DNA from: Acidimicrobiia bacterium
GTDB taxonomy: Bacteria; Actinomycetota; Acidimicrobiia; Acidimicrobiales; CATQHL01
Direction of reading: 5' to 3'
NCBI GenBank assembly: GCA_009835395.1
Contig: VXXM01000039.1
Span: 62,001 to 126,000, forward strand
DNA length: 64,000 nucleotides
The notes beneath the pieces are model-generated. The model did no database searches. It was not told the DNA's origin and was given only the letters and a program-made list of their open reading frames with translations. Positions 45,144 through 53,354 of this stretch are shown here, one piece after another. The position numbers and the translations under genes are program-made. Numbering within the stretch: position 1 is the stretch's first letter; every line of letters starts with the position of its first letter.

Positions 45144-47780
45144 GTGGCAGACCAGGCGCAGGCTGTCGTCATCGGCGGCGGCGTCGTCGGTGCCAGCGTG
45201 CTCTACCACTTGACGCGGGCCGGCTGGACCGATGTCGTGCTCCTCGAGCGCTCGGAGTTGACGGCGGGCTCCACGTGGCACAGCGCCGGCGGCATGCACG
45301 CCCTCAACGCCGATCCGACGGTGGCGAAGCTGCAGCACTACACGATCGAGTTGTACCGGGAGATCGAGGCGGCCTCCGGGCAGGACTGCAGCATCCACGT
45401 CACCGGCGGCGTGAGCCTCGCCGACACGCCCGAGCGTCTGAACTGGCTGAAGACGGTTCACGCCCGCGGGCGCTACCTCGGCATCGAGACGGAGATGATC
45501 TCCGCGGCCGAGGCCGCCCGTCGCCTTCCCATCGTGGATCCGACGCACTTCGTCGGCGCCATGGCCGACCGGGATCACGGCCACGTCGACCCGGCCGGCG
45601 TCACCCACGCCTACGTCAAGGCGGCCGTCGCCGCCGGAGCGCAGGTCCGCCGCCACACGTGGGCGCGGTCGATCGTGCGCTCGCCGTCGGGCAAATGGCG
45701 GATCGGTCTCCACGACACCTCCGACGGCAACCTCGGTGGGGACGGCTCGGAGTCGGCGGATGCGGGCTTCATCGAGACCCCGCACGTGGTGAACGCGGGC
45801 GGACTGTGGGCGCGCGAGGTCGGGCGCATGGTGGGACTCGAACTGCCGGTGCTGGCGATGGAGCACATCTACGTGCTCACCGAGCCGATCCCCGAGGTGA
45901 TCGCCCACAACCGGCGCACCGGCGAGGAGCTGATCCACTGCATCGACTTCGGCGGCGAGATCTACCTCCGCCAGGAAGGCCAAGGCCTGCTGCTGGGCAC
46001 CTACGAGCAGTCACCCGCGGTCTGGCAGCCTCGCCAAACTCCGTGGGACTTCGATCGGCGGCTGCTGCCACCCGATCTGGAGCGCATCGCCCCGTCGCTG
46101 CGAACCGCCTTCGCGCACTTCCCGGTGCTGGCCGACGCCGGGATCGCCCAGGTGGTCAACGGCCCGTTCACGTTCGCCGCCGACGGGAACCCGCTGGTCG
46201 GACCCGTGCGCGGGCTGCTGGGCTACTGGTCGGCATGCGCCGTGATGGCGGGCCTCTCTCAGGGCGGCGGTGTCGGCCTTGCACTGGCGAACTGGATGAC
46301 GAGAGGCGACCCCGGCTTCGACGTGTGGGCCATGGATATCGCCCGCTTCGGCGACTGGGCGACACGTCCCTACGTCGCCCGCAAGGTGATCGAGAACTAC
46401 CGCCGCCGCTTCAGCATCCGCTTCCCGAACGAGTACCTGCCCGAGGGGCGACCGCTGGCGACCACGCCGATCTATGACACTCTGCGCGCTCGCGGCGCCG
46501 TCTTCGGGGACTCCTTCGGCGTCGAAGTGCCGCTGTGGTTCGCGCCCCGGCCCGGGACCGCCGAGGAGATCACGTTCGGGCGCTCGAACGCCTGGCCCCA
46601 CGTGCGTGAGGAGGTCCAGGCCGTGCGTCACGGCGTCGGCCTCATGGAGTCCTCCGGCTTCGCCAAGTTCCTCGTCGAAGGACCCGGAGCGCGGGCCTGG
46701 CTCAACCGCCTGATGGCGGCTCGCCTGCCCGCGCCCGGCCGGATCGCGCTGGCGCCGATGTGCGGCACCGGCGGCAAACTCGCCGGCGACCTCACCGTGG
46801 CCTGCCTCCCACCGGCCGCCGGGGAGCGAGACGGCCCCGCGGAGACCGTCACCGCTGGCGCCACGGCCAACACCGCTGGCGGGGAGCGCTTCGTGATCTT
46901 CGGCTCCGGGGTCGCCGAGCGGTACTACGAGCGCTGGTTCGACGCTGCGCTGGCCGACTGGACGCGATCCGGCCTCTCCCGCAGCGAGCCGAGCCCCTCG
47001 GTCGGCTACCGGACCCTGGGTGTGGAGTTGTGTGGGCTGGCGATCGCCGGGCCGGCGTCGCGGGCACTGCTGGCCCAGGTCACCGATGCCGACGTCTCCG
47101 AGGCGGCGATGTGCTTCGGCAGCATGACCGAGATCGACATCGGCATGGCGCGGGTCTGGTGCGGTCGGCTCAGCTACACCGGCGCCCTCGGCTACGAACT
47201 GTGGGTGCCGGCCCGCTACCAGCGCCACGTGTTCGGCCAATTCGTCGACCACGGCGCCGCACACGGCCTGCGACTGTTCGGCAGCCACGCCCTGAATTCG
47301 CTGCGCCTCGAGAAGAGCTTCGGGAGTTGGGCGCGCGAGTACCGCCCCGACTACGACCCGTTCGAGGCCGGGCTCGGCCGCTTCGTGCGGCTCACGAGAC
47401 CCGACGACGACGGCGCGGATTTCGTCGGCCGCGCCGCGCTGGTCGCCCGCTACGGCCCGTCCGGGGTGCGGGCCGGCAGCGACGGCCCAGCCGAGGGCAT
47501 GCTCGCGCTGCGCACTTGGACCGTCGAGGTGCCGCCGGGTCCCGTGGGCGTCGACGCCACCGGCGACGAGCCCATCTGGTGCAACGGCAAGCCGGTCGGC
47601 TGGGTAACCTCCGGCGGCTACGCCCACCACAGCGACAAGTCGGTGGCGATGGGCTACGTACCCGCGGCCCTCGCAACCAAGGAGACCGACTTCGAGATCG
47701 AACTCCTCGGCACCAGGCGTCGGGCGCACCTGGTGGATCGATGCCTGTGGGACCCCGACGGCATCGCGATGCGCGCCTGA
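45144..47780 (+). CDS. Dimethylglycine/sarcosine dehydrogenase-like flavoprotein with GcvT domain, copy 1
   Basis: An 878-residue protein. The N-terminal FAD domain begins with GGGVVGASVLYHL and has GSTWHSAGG, in which His46 aligns with the histidine that covalently binds FAD in dimethylglycine dehydrogenase. The C-terminal half is an aminomethyltransferase (GcvT) domain that would pass a one-carbon unit to tetrahydrofolate. A variable insertion rich in Ala/Gly interrupts the GcvT part near residues 550-575. It starts with GTG 11 bases after the Rieske oxygenase, so the two form a two-gene operon for methylated amine breakdown. The exact substrate is unknown. Confidence 0.88.
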   Translation: MADQAQAVVIGGGVVGASVLYHLTRAGWTDVVLLERSELTAGSTWHSAGGMHALNADPTVAKLQHYTIELYREIEAASGQDCSIHVTGGVSLADTPERLNWLKTVHARGRYLGIETEMISAAEAARRLPIVDPTHFVGAMADRDHGHVDPAGVTHAYVKAAVAAGAQVRRHTWARSIVRSPSGKWRIGLHDTSDGNLGGDGSESADAGFIETPHVVNAGGLWAREVGRMVGLELPVLAMEHIYVLTEPIPEVIAHNRRTGEELIHCIDFGGEIYLRQEGQGLLLGTYEQSPAVWQPRQTPWDFDRRLLPPDLERIAPSLRTAFAHFPVLADAGIAQVVNGPFTFAADGNPLVGPVRGLLGYWSACAVMAGLSQGGGVGLALANWMTRGDPGFDVWAMDIARFGDWATRPYVARKVIENYRRRFSIRFPNEYLPEGRPLATTPIYDTLRARGAVFGDSFGVEVPLWFAPRPGTAEEITFGRSNAWPHVREEVQAVRHGVGLMESSGFAKFLVEGPGARAWLNRLMAARLPAPGRIALAPMCGTGGKLAGDLTVACLPPAAGERDGPAETVTAGATANTAGGERFVIFGSGVAERYYERWFDAALADWTRSGLSRSEPSPSVGYRTLGVELCGLAIAGPASRALLAQVTDADVSEAAMCFGSMTEIDIGMARVWCGRLSYTGALGYELWVPARYQRHVFGQFVDHGAAHGLRLFGSHALNSLRLEKSFGSWAREYRPDYDPFEAGLGRFVRLTRPDDDGADFVGRAALVARYGPSGVRAGSDGPAEGMLALRTWTVEVPPGPVGVDATGDEPIWCNGKPVGWVTSGGYAHHSDKSVAMGYVPAALATKETDFEIELLGTRRRAHLVDRCLWDPDGIAMRA

Positions 47781-47918
47781 GAAGCGGGTCACGCGAAAAG
47801 GTAGGGTGCGGCCGTCGCGGCCGCTGCGCGGTGCGTGCTCACGGGGTGCCGGCCCACTCGACCGGTGGGAGCACGTCGCGACGGAGTTGACCTGGTAATC
47901 GCCGAGAGGAGAATTGCG

Positions 47919-49142
47919 ATGGGGGATCTCAAGTCAGCCGCCGATGCGGTATTGGATGGTGTTGTTTCGGGGTCGCCGCGTGTTCCCGGCGTCGCTGCGG
48001 TCGCCACCGATCGCGACGGCGTCATCTACGCCGGCGCACAGGGCGAGCGCGTCCTCGGGGGAGACCCCTTCACGACCGACACGGTGGTTGCGATCTTCTC
48101 GACCACCAAGGCCATCGGCGGCACCGCCTGCCTCCAGCTGGTCGAGCAGGGCGACCTGGACCTGGACGCCCCGGCGAAGGAGTATGCACCCAGGATCGGC
48201 GGGCTGGACGTGCTCGAGGGATTCGACGACGACGGGACGCCCCGGTTGCGCCCGCCCCGCGGCGATGTCACGACACGCCAGTTGCTGTGCCATACCGCCG
48301 GGCTCACCTACGACTTCTTCAACGAGACGTACACGAGGCTGGCCAACGAGCAGGGCCAGCCGTGGGTGGTGGATGCCTCCTACGCCTCCATCGAGACGCC
48401 CCTGCTCTTCGACCCGGGCGAGCAGTGGGAGTACGGCTCCAACATCGACTGGGCCGGCCTGGTGGTGGAGGGCATCACCGGCAAGCGGCTGGGCGAGGTC
48501 TTCGAGGAGAGGATCCTGGGGCCCCTCGGGATGGACTCGACCGCCTTCTCGATGACTCCGTCGATGCGTGAGCGCCTGGCCACGATCCACGCACGCGAGG
48601 ACGCCGACGGGTCGCTGATCCCGCTGGCGGGCGTGGAACTGCCCCCCGACCCCGAGATCCACATGGCCGGCCACGGCCTCTACGGCACGGCGGAGGACTA
48701 CGCCAAGTTCATCCGCATGTGGCTCAACGACGGCGCCGGCCCCAACGGCGAGCAGATCCTGCGGCCCGAGACCGTCGAGATGGCGGTGCAGAATCAGCTG
48801 CCCGATGGCATGTTCATCAAGATGCTGCCCGGCGTCGGCGCCACCGAGGTGGCCAAGACGGTGCTTCCCATCTCGAACCCGCGCCTGTCCAACGACGCCG
48901 AGTTCTTCCCGGGCATGCCGAAGACGTGGGCGCTCACCTTCATGATCAACGAGGAGCCTGCCCCCACGGGCCGGCCCGCGGGTGCGCTGGCCTGGGCGGG
49001 TCTGGCCAACCTGTACTACTGGATCGACCGTGCCAACGGGGTGGGCGGCTTCTGGGCGACCCAGATCTTCCCCTTCGTCGACCCCACGTCGGTGGGCGGC
49101 TTCCTGGACTTCGAGAAGGCGGTCTACGACAACGCCGTCTAG
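47919..49142 (+). CDS. Serine hydrolase, class C beta-lactamase/esterase fold
   Basis: A 407-residue cytoplasmic-type protein without a signal peptide. The active-site S-T-T-K (around residue 63), the Tyr-Gly-Ser-Asn second motif and an HMAGHGL third-motif region mark the serine beta-lactamase-like/EstB family. These are usually esterases or peptidases rather than antibiotic-resistance enzymes. The ATG at 47919 follows a GAGAGGAG site. It lies 138 bases after the flavoprotein gene and is probably a separate unit. Confidence 0.88.
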   Translation: MGDLKSAADAVLDGVVSGSPRVPGVAAVATDRDGVIYAGAQGERVLGGDPFTTDTVVAIFSTTKAIGGTACLQLVEQGDLDLDAPAKEYAPRIGGLDVLEGFDDDGTPRLRPPRGDVTTRQLLCHTAGLTYDFFNETYTRLANEQGQPWVVDASYASIETPLLFDPGEQWEYGSNIDWAGLVVEGITGKRLGEVFEERILGPLGMDSTAFSMTPSMRERLATIHAREDADGSLIPLAGVELPPDPEIHMAGHGLYGTAEDYAKFIRMWLNDGAGPNGEQILRPETVEMAVQNQLPDGMFIKMLPGVGATEVAKTVLPISNPRLSNDAEFFPGMPKTWALTFMINEEPAPTGRPAGALAWAGLANLYYWIDRANGVGGFWATQIFPFVDPTSVGGFLDFEKAVYDNAV

Positions 49143-49193
49143 TCCGGCGTCACCGCTCTGGAAGGTCCGGCCGACCCGGGCGGCAGCCGCGGG

Positions 49194-49799
49194 TCAGACC
49201 CGCGATCGAGTGAATCGTCGCCTTCGGGTGGAACGGAGCACGTGCCGGGCGTAGAGCCGGATCGTTCGGAACAGGCTGGTGAGGTCGAGGGTGCTGAACA
49301 CGGTGTCCGCCAGTCCGAACGGCAACATGGTGGGGATGGGCCCGCGCGCATACTCCAGGATGTAGGCGCCGTCGACCATGCGGAAGCCCTTCGCTTCGCC
49401 TCTCCGCAGATGCACCGAATCGCCCTGGCGGTACTCCGTCCTCCGGAGATCTCCCTCGCCGTAGTACCACATCTCCCCATCGAGGACGACGCTGTGGTCG
49501 TCGACGAAGCGATACCGGCCGGTGTGCCCGCCGCTGCCGATGGGGCTGCCGAAGAAGATCACGTACTCGCGGAGCGAGGCGTACAGCATGGCGACCTGTC
49601 CCATGGTGCCGCCGGCGTTGGAGTAGAACCACGTGGGCTCGGTCTCGATCAGGCCGGGATACCGTTCGGCGAGTTCTCGAGTGATCGCGGGGATCATCTC
49701 CTCCAGCGGCAGATCCAGATGGGAATGGGCCACTTCCCGGAGGACTTCGGGCTCGAAGACGTACCTATTCCCCGGATTGCGACGCTGCAGCGAGATCAC
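49194..49799 (-). CDS. ERG2/sigma-1 receptor-family protein (sterol C8 isomerase-like)
   Basis: A 201-residue protein with strong resemblance over nearly its whole length to fungal C-8 sterol isomerase ERG2 and the animal sigma-1 receptor. Shared blocks include NAGGTMGQ, EYVIFFGSPIG, GHTGRY, and the C-terminal LADTVFSTLDL and LYARHVL segments. The two acidic residues important for ligand binding in sigma-1 (Asp126 and Glu172) appear conserved as Asp100/101 and Glu149 (LEYARG). The N-terminal membrane helix of the eukaryotic proteins is absent. The GTG start overlaps the START-domain gene stop (GTGA), so translation is coupled. No other sterol gene is in the window. Confidence 0.88.
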   Translation of the reverse strand: MISLQRRNPGNRYVFEPEVLREVAHSHLDLPLEEMIPAITRELAERYPGLIETEPTWFYSNAGGTMGQVAMLYASLREYVIFFGSPIGSGGHTGRYRFVDDHSVVLDGEMWYYGEGDLRRTEYRQGDSVHLRRGEAKGFRMVDGAYILEYARGPIPTMLPFGLADTVFSTLDLTSLFRTIRLYARHVLRSTRRRRFTRSRV

Positions 49800-50281
49800 G
49801 GGTTGCGAGGATAGGGCCCGACGTCCTCGCCTGAGAATCCAGAACCACGAATAGAGAAGCGCTTGACCAGGTTGTCCAGGGTGGTGGCAATGGAGTCTTC
49901 GATGAGCTGATCCCTGACCAACCACCTACTCACGGGCTGGAATCGCATGGAGGTGTAGTCGGCCGACTCGGTTACCCGAGTGCCGTCCTCGCCGGGCTCC
50001 AACTCGTAGCGCCAGAGGTTCTTGCCCAGATGACACCAGGCGATAAGCCGGTTTTCCTCGTATTCGACCACCCTGCTGGTGATCCTGTAGGGCACGCCGA
50101 ACACCTTCATGGCCATCGTGAACTCCGACCCCAGTTGCATGTGTCCCCGACCGGCGACGAGCCTCTGAACGGTCCCGGAGCCGTCCATCTCGACATGGCG
50201 GGCCGGGTCGGCCAGCAGGGCGAAGATCTCCTCGGGGGCAGCGGGGACCACTCGGCTGGCAGTGAAGAGCTGTCTGCTCAC
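49796..50281 (-). CDS. SRPBCC/START-like lipid-binding domain protein
   Basis: A 161-residue single-domain protein of the SRPBCC superfamily (polyketide cyclase/START-like): it begins with the FTASRVVPAAPEEIFALLADPARH pattern and ends in a long amphipathic helix. The family binds hydrophobic ligands in a deep cavity. It is translationally coupled to the ERG2/sigma-1-like gene, so a shared sterol-like or isoprenoid ligand is a reasonable inference. No signal peptide. Confidence 0.82.
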   Translation of the reverse strand: MSRQLFTASRVVPAAPEEIFALLADPARHVEMDGSGTVQRLVAGRGHMQLGSEFTMAMKVFGVPYRITSRVVEYEENRLIAWCHLGKNLWRYELEPGEDGTRVTESADYTSMRFQPVSRWLVRDQLIEDSIATTLDNLVKRFSIRGSGFSGEDVGPYPRNP

Positions 50282-50348
50282 GGCAGCACGGCTCTCAGCA
50301 TCGTGTATGGATCAGGGTGGCAAGCCTCGAAGCCCGGATGAGGCGAGC

Positions 50349-51281
50349 CTAGATCTTCGGCCGGGTTCGTTGGCGCTGCCAGGGACGACCGACCCGATCG
50401 CGGGCCAAATCGGCCCGGGCGTGGGTGATCACCGCACCCACGATCAGCAGCCCGCCGACCACGGTGAGAACCGGCGGCGCCTCGCTCACCACGATCCACG
50501 CCGCCAGAATCGAGCAGGGTGTCTCGGTCGTGGCCAGGAGCGCGGCTTCCGCCGCCCGGAGGCGCCGGACCCCCTCGGTCCACAGGATCAGCGACACGGC
50601 GAACACCAGCCCGAACGCCACGGTCAGAGGCATCTCGGAGGCGGCCATCCCGAGCGGGTCGGCCACCGCGAGCGCCACCGGGAACAGCGCAACTCCCGAT
50701 CCCGCCTGTGCCAACAGTGCATCGGTGCCCGGGAAGCGGCGGATCAGCACGATCAGCGAGGCCAGCGTGAGCGACAGGGCCACGGCCAGCAGATCCCCCT
50801 CCAGGTTGCCGGCCCCGAGGCTCCCGGCCACGGTCAGGACCACACCGCCGAACGACACCGCCGCGGCGATGACCGTCGACCGCCGCAGACCCTCACGCAG
50901 GATCAGCCACCCGAGCCCCGCGGCCATGAACGGGATGGTCGCCATGATCACCGACACGTTGGCCACGGCCGTCTTCTGGATCGAGGTGACCAGCAACACC
51001 ATGGCCGTGGCGTTGAGAGTGAGCAGCACCAGCGTCTTGGCGGCTGAGGCCGGGTCGAGCCGGACCCGGAAATGCTCGGCGTCGCGTCGCCGGCGCCACC
51101 AGACATAGGCCACGATGACCGGGGTCGCGGTCAGGCCGCGCCAGCTTGCGATCTCCCAGGCGCCGCCCTCGATGCTGCGGGTGAACACGCCCGACATGCC
51201 GAAGCCCAGCCCGGAGGCGAGCATGACGGTCGCGCCCACCCGGCGCGACCGCGATCGGGCCGGGTGCTGGTCCGCCGTCAA
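50349..51281 (-). CDS. EamA-family (DMT superfamily) transporter
   Basis: A protein of up to 310 residues with ten hydrophobic helices arranged as two EamA repeats (about residues 15-150 and 160-292). EamA proteins export or import small metabolites such as amino acids. The start is uncertain: TTG at 51281 gives a basic N-terminal tail, and an ATG at 51224 would begin nearer the first helix. It lies between sodC and the START-domain gene on the same strand. Confidence 0.85.
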   Translation of the reverse strand: MTADQHPARSRSRRVGATVMLASGLGFGMSGVFTRSIEGGAWEIASWRGLTATPVIVAYVWWRRRRDAEHFRVRLDPASAAKTLVLLTLNATAMVLLVTSIQKTAVANVSVIMATIPFMAAGLGWLILREGLRRSTVIAAAVSFGGVVLTVAGSLGAGNLEGDLLAVALSLTLASLIVLIRRFPGTDALLAQAGSGVALFPVALAVADPLGMAASEMPLTVAFGLVFAVSLILWTEGVRRLRAAEAALLATTETPCSILAAWIVVSEAPPVLTVVGGLLIVGAVITHARADLARDRVGRPWQRQRTRPKI

Positions 51282-51288
51282 CTCAGCT

Positions 51289-51328
51289 CAGAGGAAGCGC
51301 AGCAATGCATAGGCCCCGGCTTCCTCTG
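51289..51328 (-). terminator. Inverted repeat downstream of sodC
   Basis: A perfect ten-base inverted repeat (CAGAGGAAGC at 51289-51298 and its complement at 51319-51328) with a 20-base loop lies about 58 bases beyond the sodC stop and just before the EamA start. It may end the mttB-to-sodC transcript. There is no clear U-run. Confidence 0.4.
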
Positions 51329-51385
51329 CGTCCGACCTCCCCAGCCCATTCTGCGCCGCTGATCTGAGCTGCGGTCAGATACTGC

Positions 51386-52027
51386 TCAGCCGGCCGGGAG
51401 GTCCTCGCCGGGTCCCGCCTCGGCGGGACCGTCGTCTGCGGTCGCGCCGCCACCGGCGGGCTCGGGCTGGCCGGGGCGAATCACGCCGCACGCCACACGG
51501 TCACCCGCACCGGGGGACTCGCCGTAGCTGTCGGGCTCGGCGTGAACGATGATCGCCGAGCCGTCGACGTCGAAGATCGAGTTCTCGGCGCCGGGCGTCA
51601 ACGTCACCGCCGAGGTAAAGGTATCGGCACGGGCGGTGCCGTCGGCAGCGGCGTAGATGTTGGGCAGATCGCCGGCGTGCCAGCCGCCCTCCACCATGAA
51701 CCCGTGACCGATTCCCTCTGGATTGAAATGGTCACCTGCAGCACTGAAGTCGGGCTCGCAAGCACCGACGGCGTGGATGTGGAATCCGTGACCGCCCGGA
51801 GACAGGCCGGTCAAGTCGGCCTGCACCAGCACTCCGTTGGGGCCCTCGATGAGCGTGACGGTCCCCATGGCCTGGCCATCGGGACCCATCAGCTGGGCCG
51901 TGGCGGTGAGCGGCGCGCCTGCGTCGGTCTCGTCGGCATCGTCCTGTTGTGACGTGACTCCGGAGGCCGCGAGGATCAACGTCGAAGCCACGATCAGGGG
52001 GAGTGCAAGGAGGTGTTGGCGTGTCAT
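51386..52027 (-). CDS. sodC: Secreted Cu/Zn superoxide dismutase
   Basis: A 213-residue exported enzyme. A signal peptide (LLALPLIVASTLILAASG) precedes the dismutase domain. Copper and zinc ligands are visible in GGHGFHIHAVGAC, HFNP, HAGDLPNI and IIVHAEPDSYG, and the two cysteines for the conserved disulfide are present (GAC and VACGVI). A disordered Gly/Pro/Glu-rich tail follows. It protects the cell surface from superoxide. Its ATG overlaps the threonine-synthase-like stop by four bases, an unusual operon partner. Confidence 0.92.
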   Translation of the reverse strand: MTRQHLLALPLIVASTLILAASGVTSQQDDADETDAGAPLTATAQLMGPDGQAMGTVTLIEGPNGVLVQADLTGLSPGGHGFHIHAVGACEPDFSAAGDHFNPEGIGHGFMVEGGWHAGDLPNIYAAADGTARADTFTSAVTLTPGAENSIFDVDGSAIIVHAEPDSYGESPGAGDRVACGVIRPGQPEPAGGGATADDGPAEAGPGEDLPAG

Positions 52028-53343
52028 GGAGCGGACGCTACTCCGGCGGGCGGTGTCCCCGGCGCCGTCGGCGCCCAACCTGTCTCACGGGCACCAACAC
52101 GCACGCCCGAGTCCGCTGATTCGCGCTGGGACGACAACGTGCCCCAGTCCACCGACTGAGGCAGACGAGGCAGCGGTTCGGACCCGATGACCTCGACGTA
52201 CTTCTGCGCTGCGCCGGTGTTGAATATCACGACACGCTCGTCGGGGTGGATCGCCTTCTCGGCGACGAGAAGCTCGAGTACTCCGAGGCAGGCACCGGCC
52301 TCGGGGGCGAACGCGATGCCTTCCAGGGCGGCGCCCCGCCGAGCCCATGAGAGGAGTGATCGCTCCGGGCAGGCTCGAGCCTGCCCGCCGGACTCGTTGA
52401 CGGCGTCGATGATCATGAAGTCGCCGACCGCGGCCGGCACCCGCAGCCCGCTCGCCGCGGTGGCCGCGTCGGGGAAGGGCTCGGCGAACCGCTCGCCCGC
52501 CTCCCAGGCCGTGCTGATCGGCGCGCATCCGTCGGATTGGCACGAGATCATGCGGGGCCGGCGCGCGTCGGCGAGCCAGCCGATCTCGGCCAGCTCGGCG
52601 AAGGCCTTCCACATGCCGATGAGGCCCGTGCCGCCGCCGGTCGGGTAGAGGATCACGTCGGGGAGCGACCAGTCGAACTGCTCGGCGAGCTCGAGGCCCA
52701 TGGTCTTCTTGCCCTCGATCCGGTATGGCTCCTTGAGGGTCGACACGTCGAACCAGCCCATCTCCGCGGTTCCCTCGCGCACGACGGCGGCGCAGTCGGT
52801 GATGAGGCCGTCAACCAACCAGGCCCGGGCCCCGTAGTAGGCGGCCTCGAGTTGGTTGACGATCGGCGTGTCGGCGGGCATGAAGACGAACGCCTCCATG
52901 CCGACCCGGGCTGCGTAGGCGGCCATTGCGCCGCCGGCGTTGCCACACGTCGGGATGGCCACCCGCTCGACGCCGAGTTCGTTGGCCCGGCTGATCGCCA
53001 TGGCGAGGCCCCGGCTCTTGAACGAGCCGGTGGGGAGCTGGGATTCGTCTTTCACCCACAGGTCGTTCAGTCCGAGCGCAGCACCGAGTTGCTCGCAGCG
53101 GAGCAGCGGCGTCATGCCCTCGCCGAGCGACGCGATCTTGGATTCGTCCTCGACGGGCAGGAGTTCCCTGTAGCGCCACATGGTCGGCGCTCGACCGGCG
53201 ACCGCCCCCTTGGTCATGGCCGCGTCGACGGCTTGGAGGTCGTAGCGGACCCAAAGCGGCCGACCCTCGTGGAGGGTCTGGAGTTCGTTGTGGGGCAGGT
53301 GGGTGCCATCGATGGCAGCCTCGAGGTGGGTGACGTAGCTCAC
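52024..53343 (-). CDS. Threonine synthase-like PLP enzyme
   Basis: A 439-residue fold-type II PLP enzyme. The PLP lysine lies in LPTGSFKSRG, and the phosphate-binding loop is TCGNAGGA and the downstream PTGGGTGL. It is of the ThrC type, with an N-terminal extension of about 70 residues before the core. The GTG at 53343 is preferred over one at 53358 because GAGGAGAGA precedes it. Its location after a dimethylglycine-dehydrogenase-like gene makes a biosynthetic threonine synthase doubtful; an ammonia-lyase-like or phosphono/hydroxy amino acid role is possible. Confidence 0.8.
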   Translation of the reverse strand: MSYVTHLEAAIDGTHLPHNELQTLHEGRPLWVRYDLQAVDAAMTKGAVAGRAPTMWRYRELLPVEDESKIASLGEGMTPLLRCEQLGAALGLNDLWVKDESQLPTGSFKSRGLAMAISRANELGVERVAIPTCGNAGGAMAAYAARVGMEAFVFMPADTPIVNQLEAAYYGARAWLVDGLITDCAAVVREGTAEMGWFDVSTLKEPYRIEGKKTMGLELAEQFDWSLPDVILYPTGGGTGLIGMWKAFAELAEIGWLADARRPRMISCQSDGCAPISTAWEAGERFAEPFPDAATAASGLRVPAAVGDFMIIDAVNESGGQARACPERSLLSWARRGAALEGIAFAPEAGACLGVLELLVAEKAIHPDERVVIFNTGAAQKYVEVIGSEPLPRLPQSVDWGTLSSQRESADSGVRVGARETGWAPTAPGTPPAGVASAP

Positions 53344-53354
53344 CGGCTCTCTCC

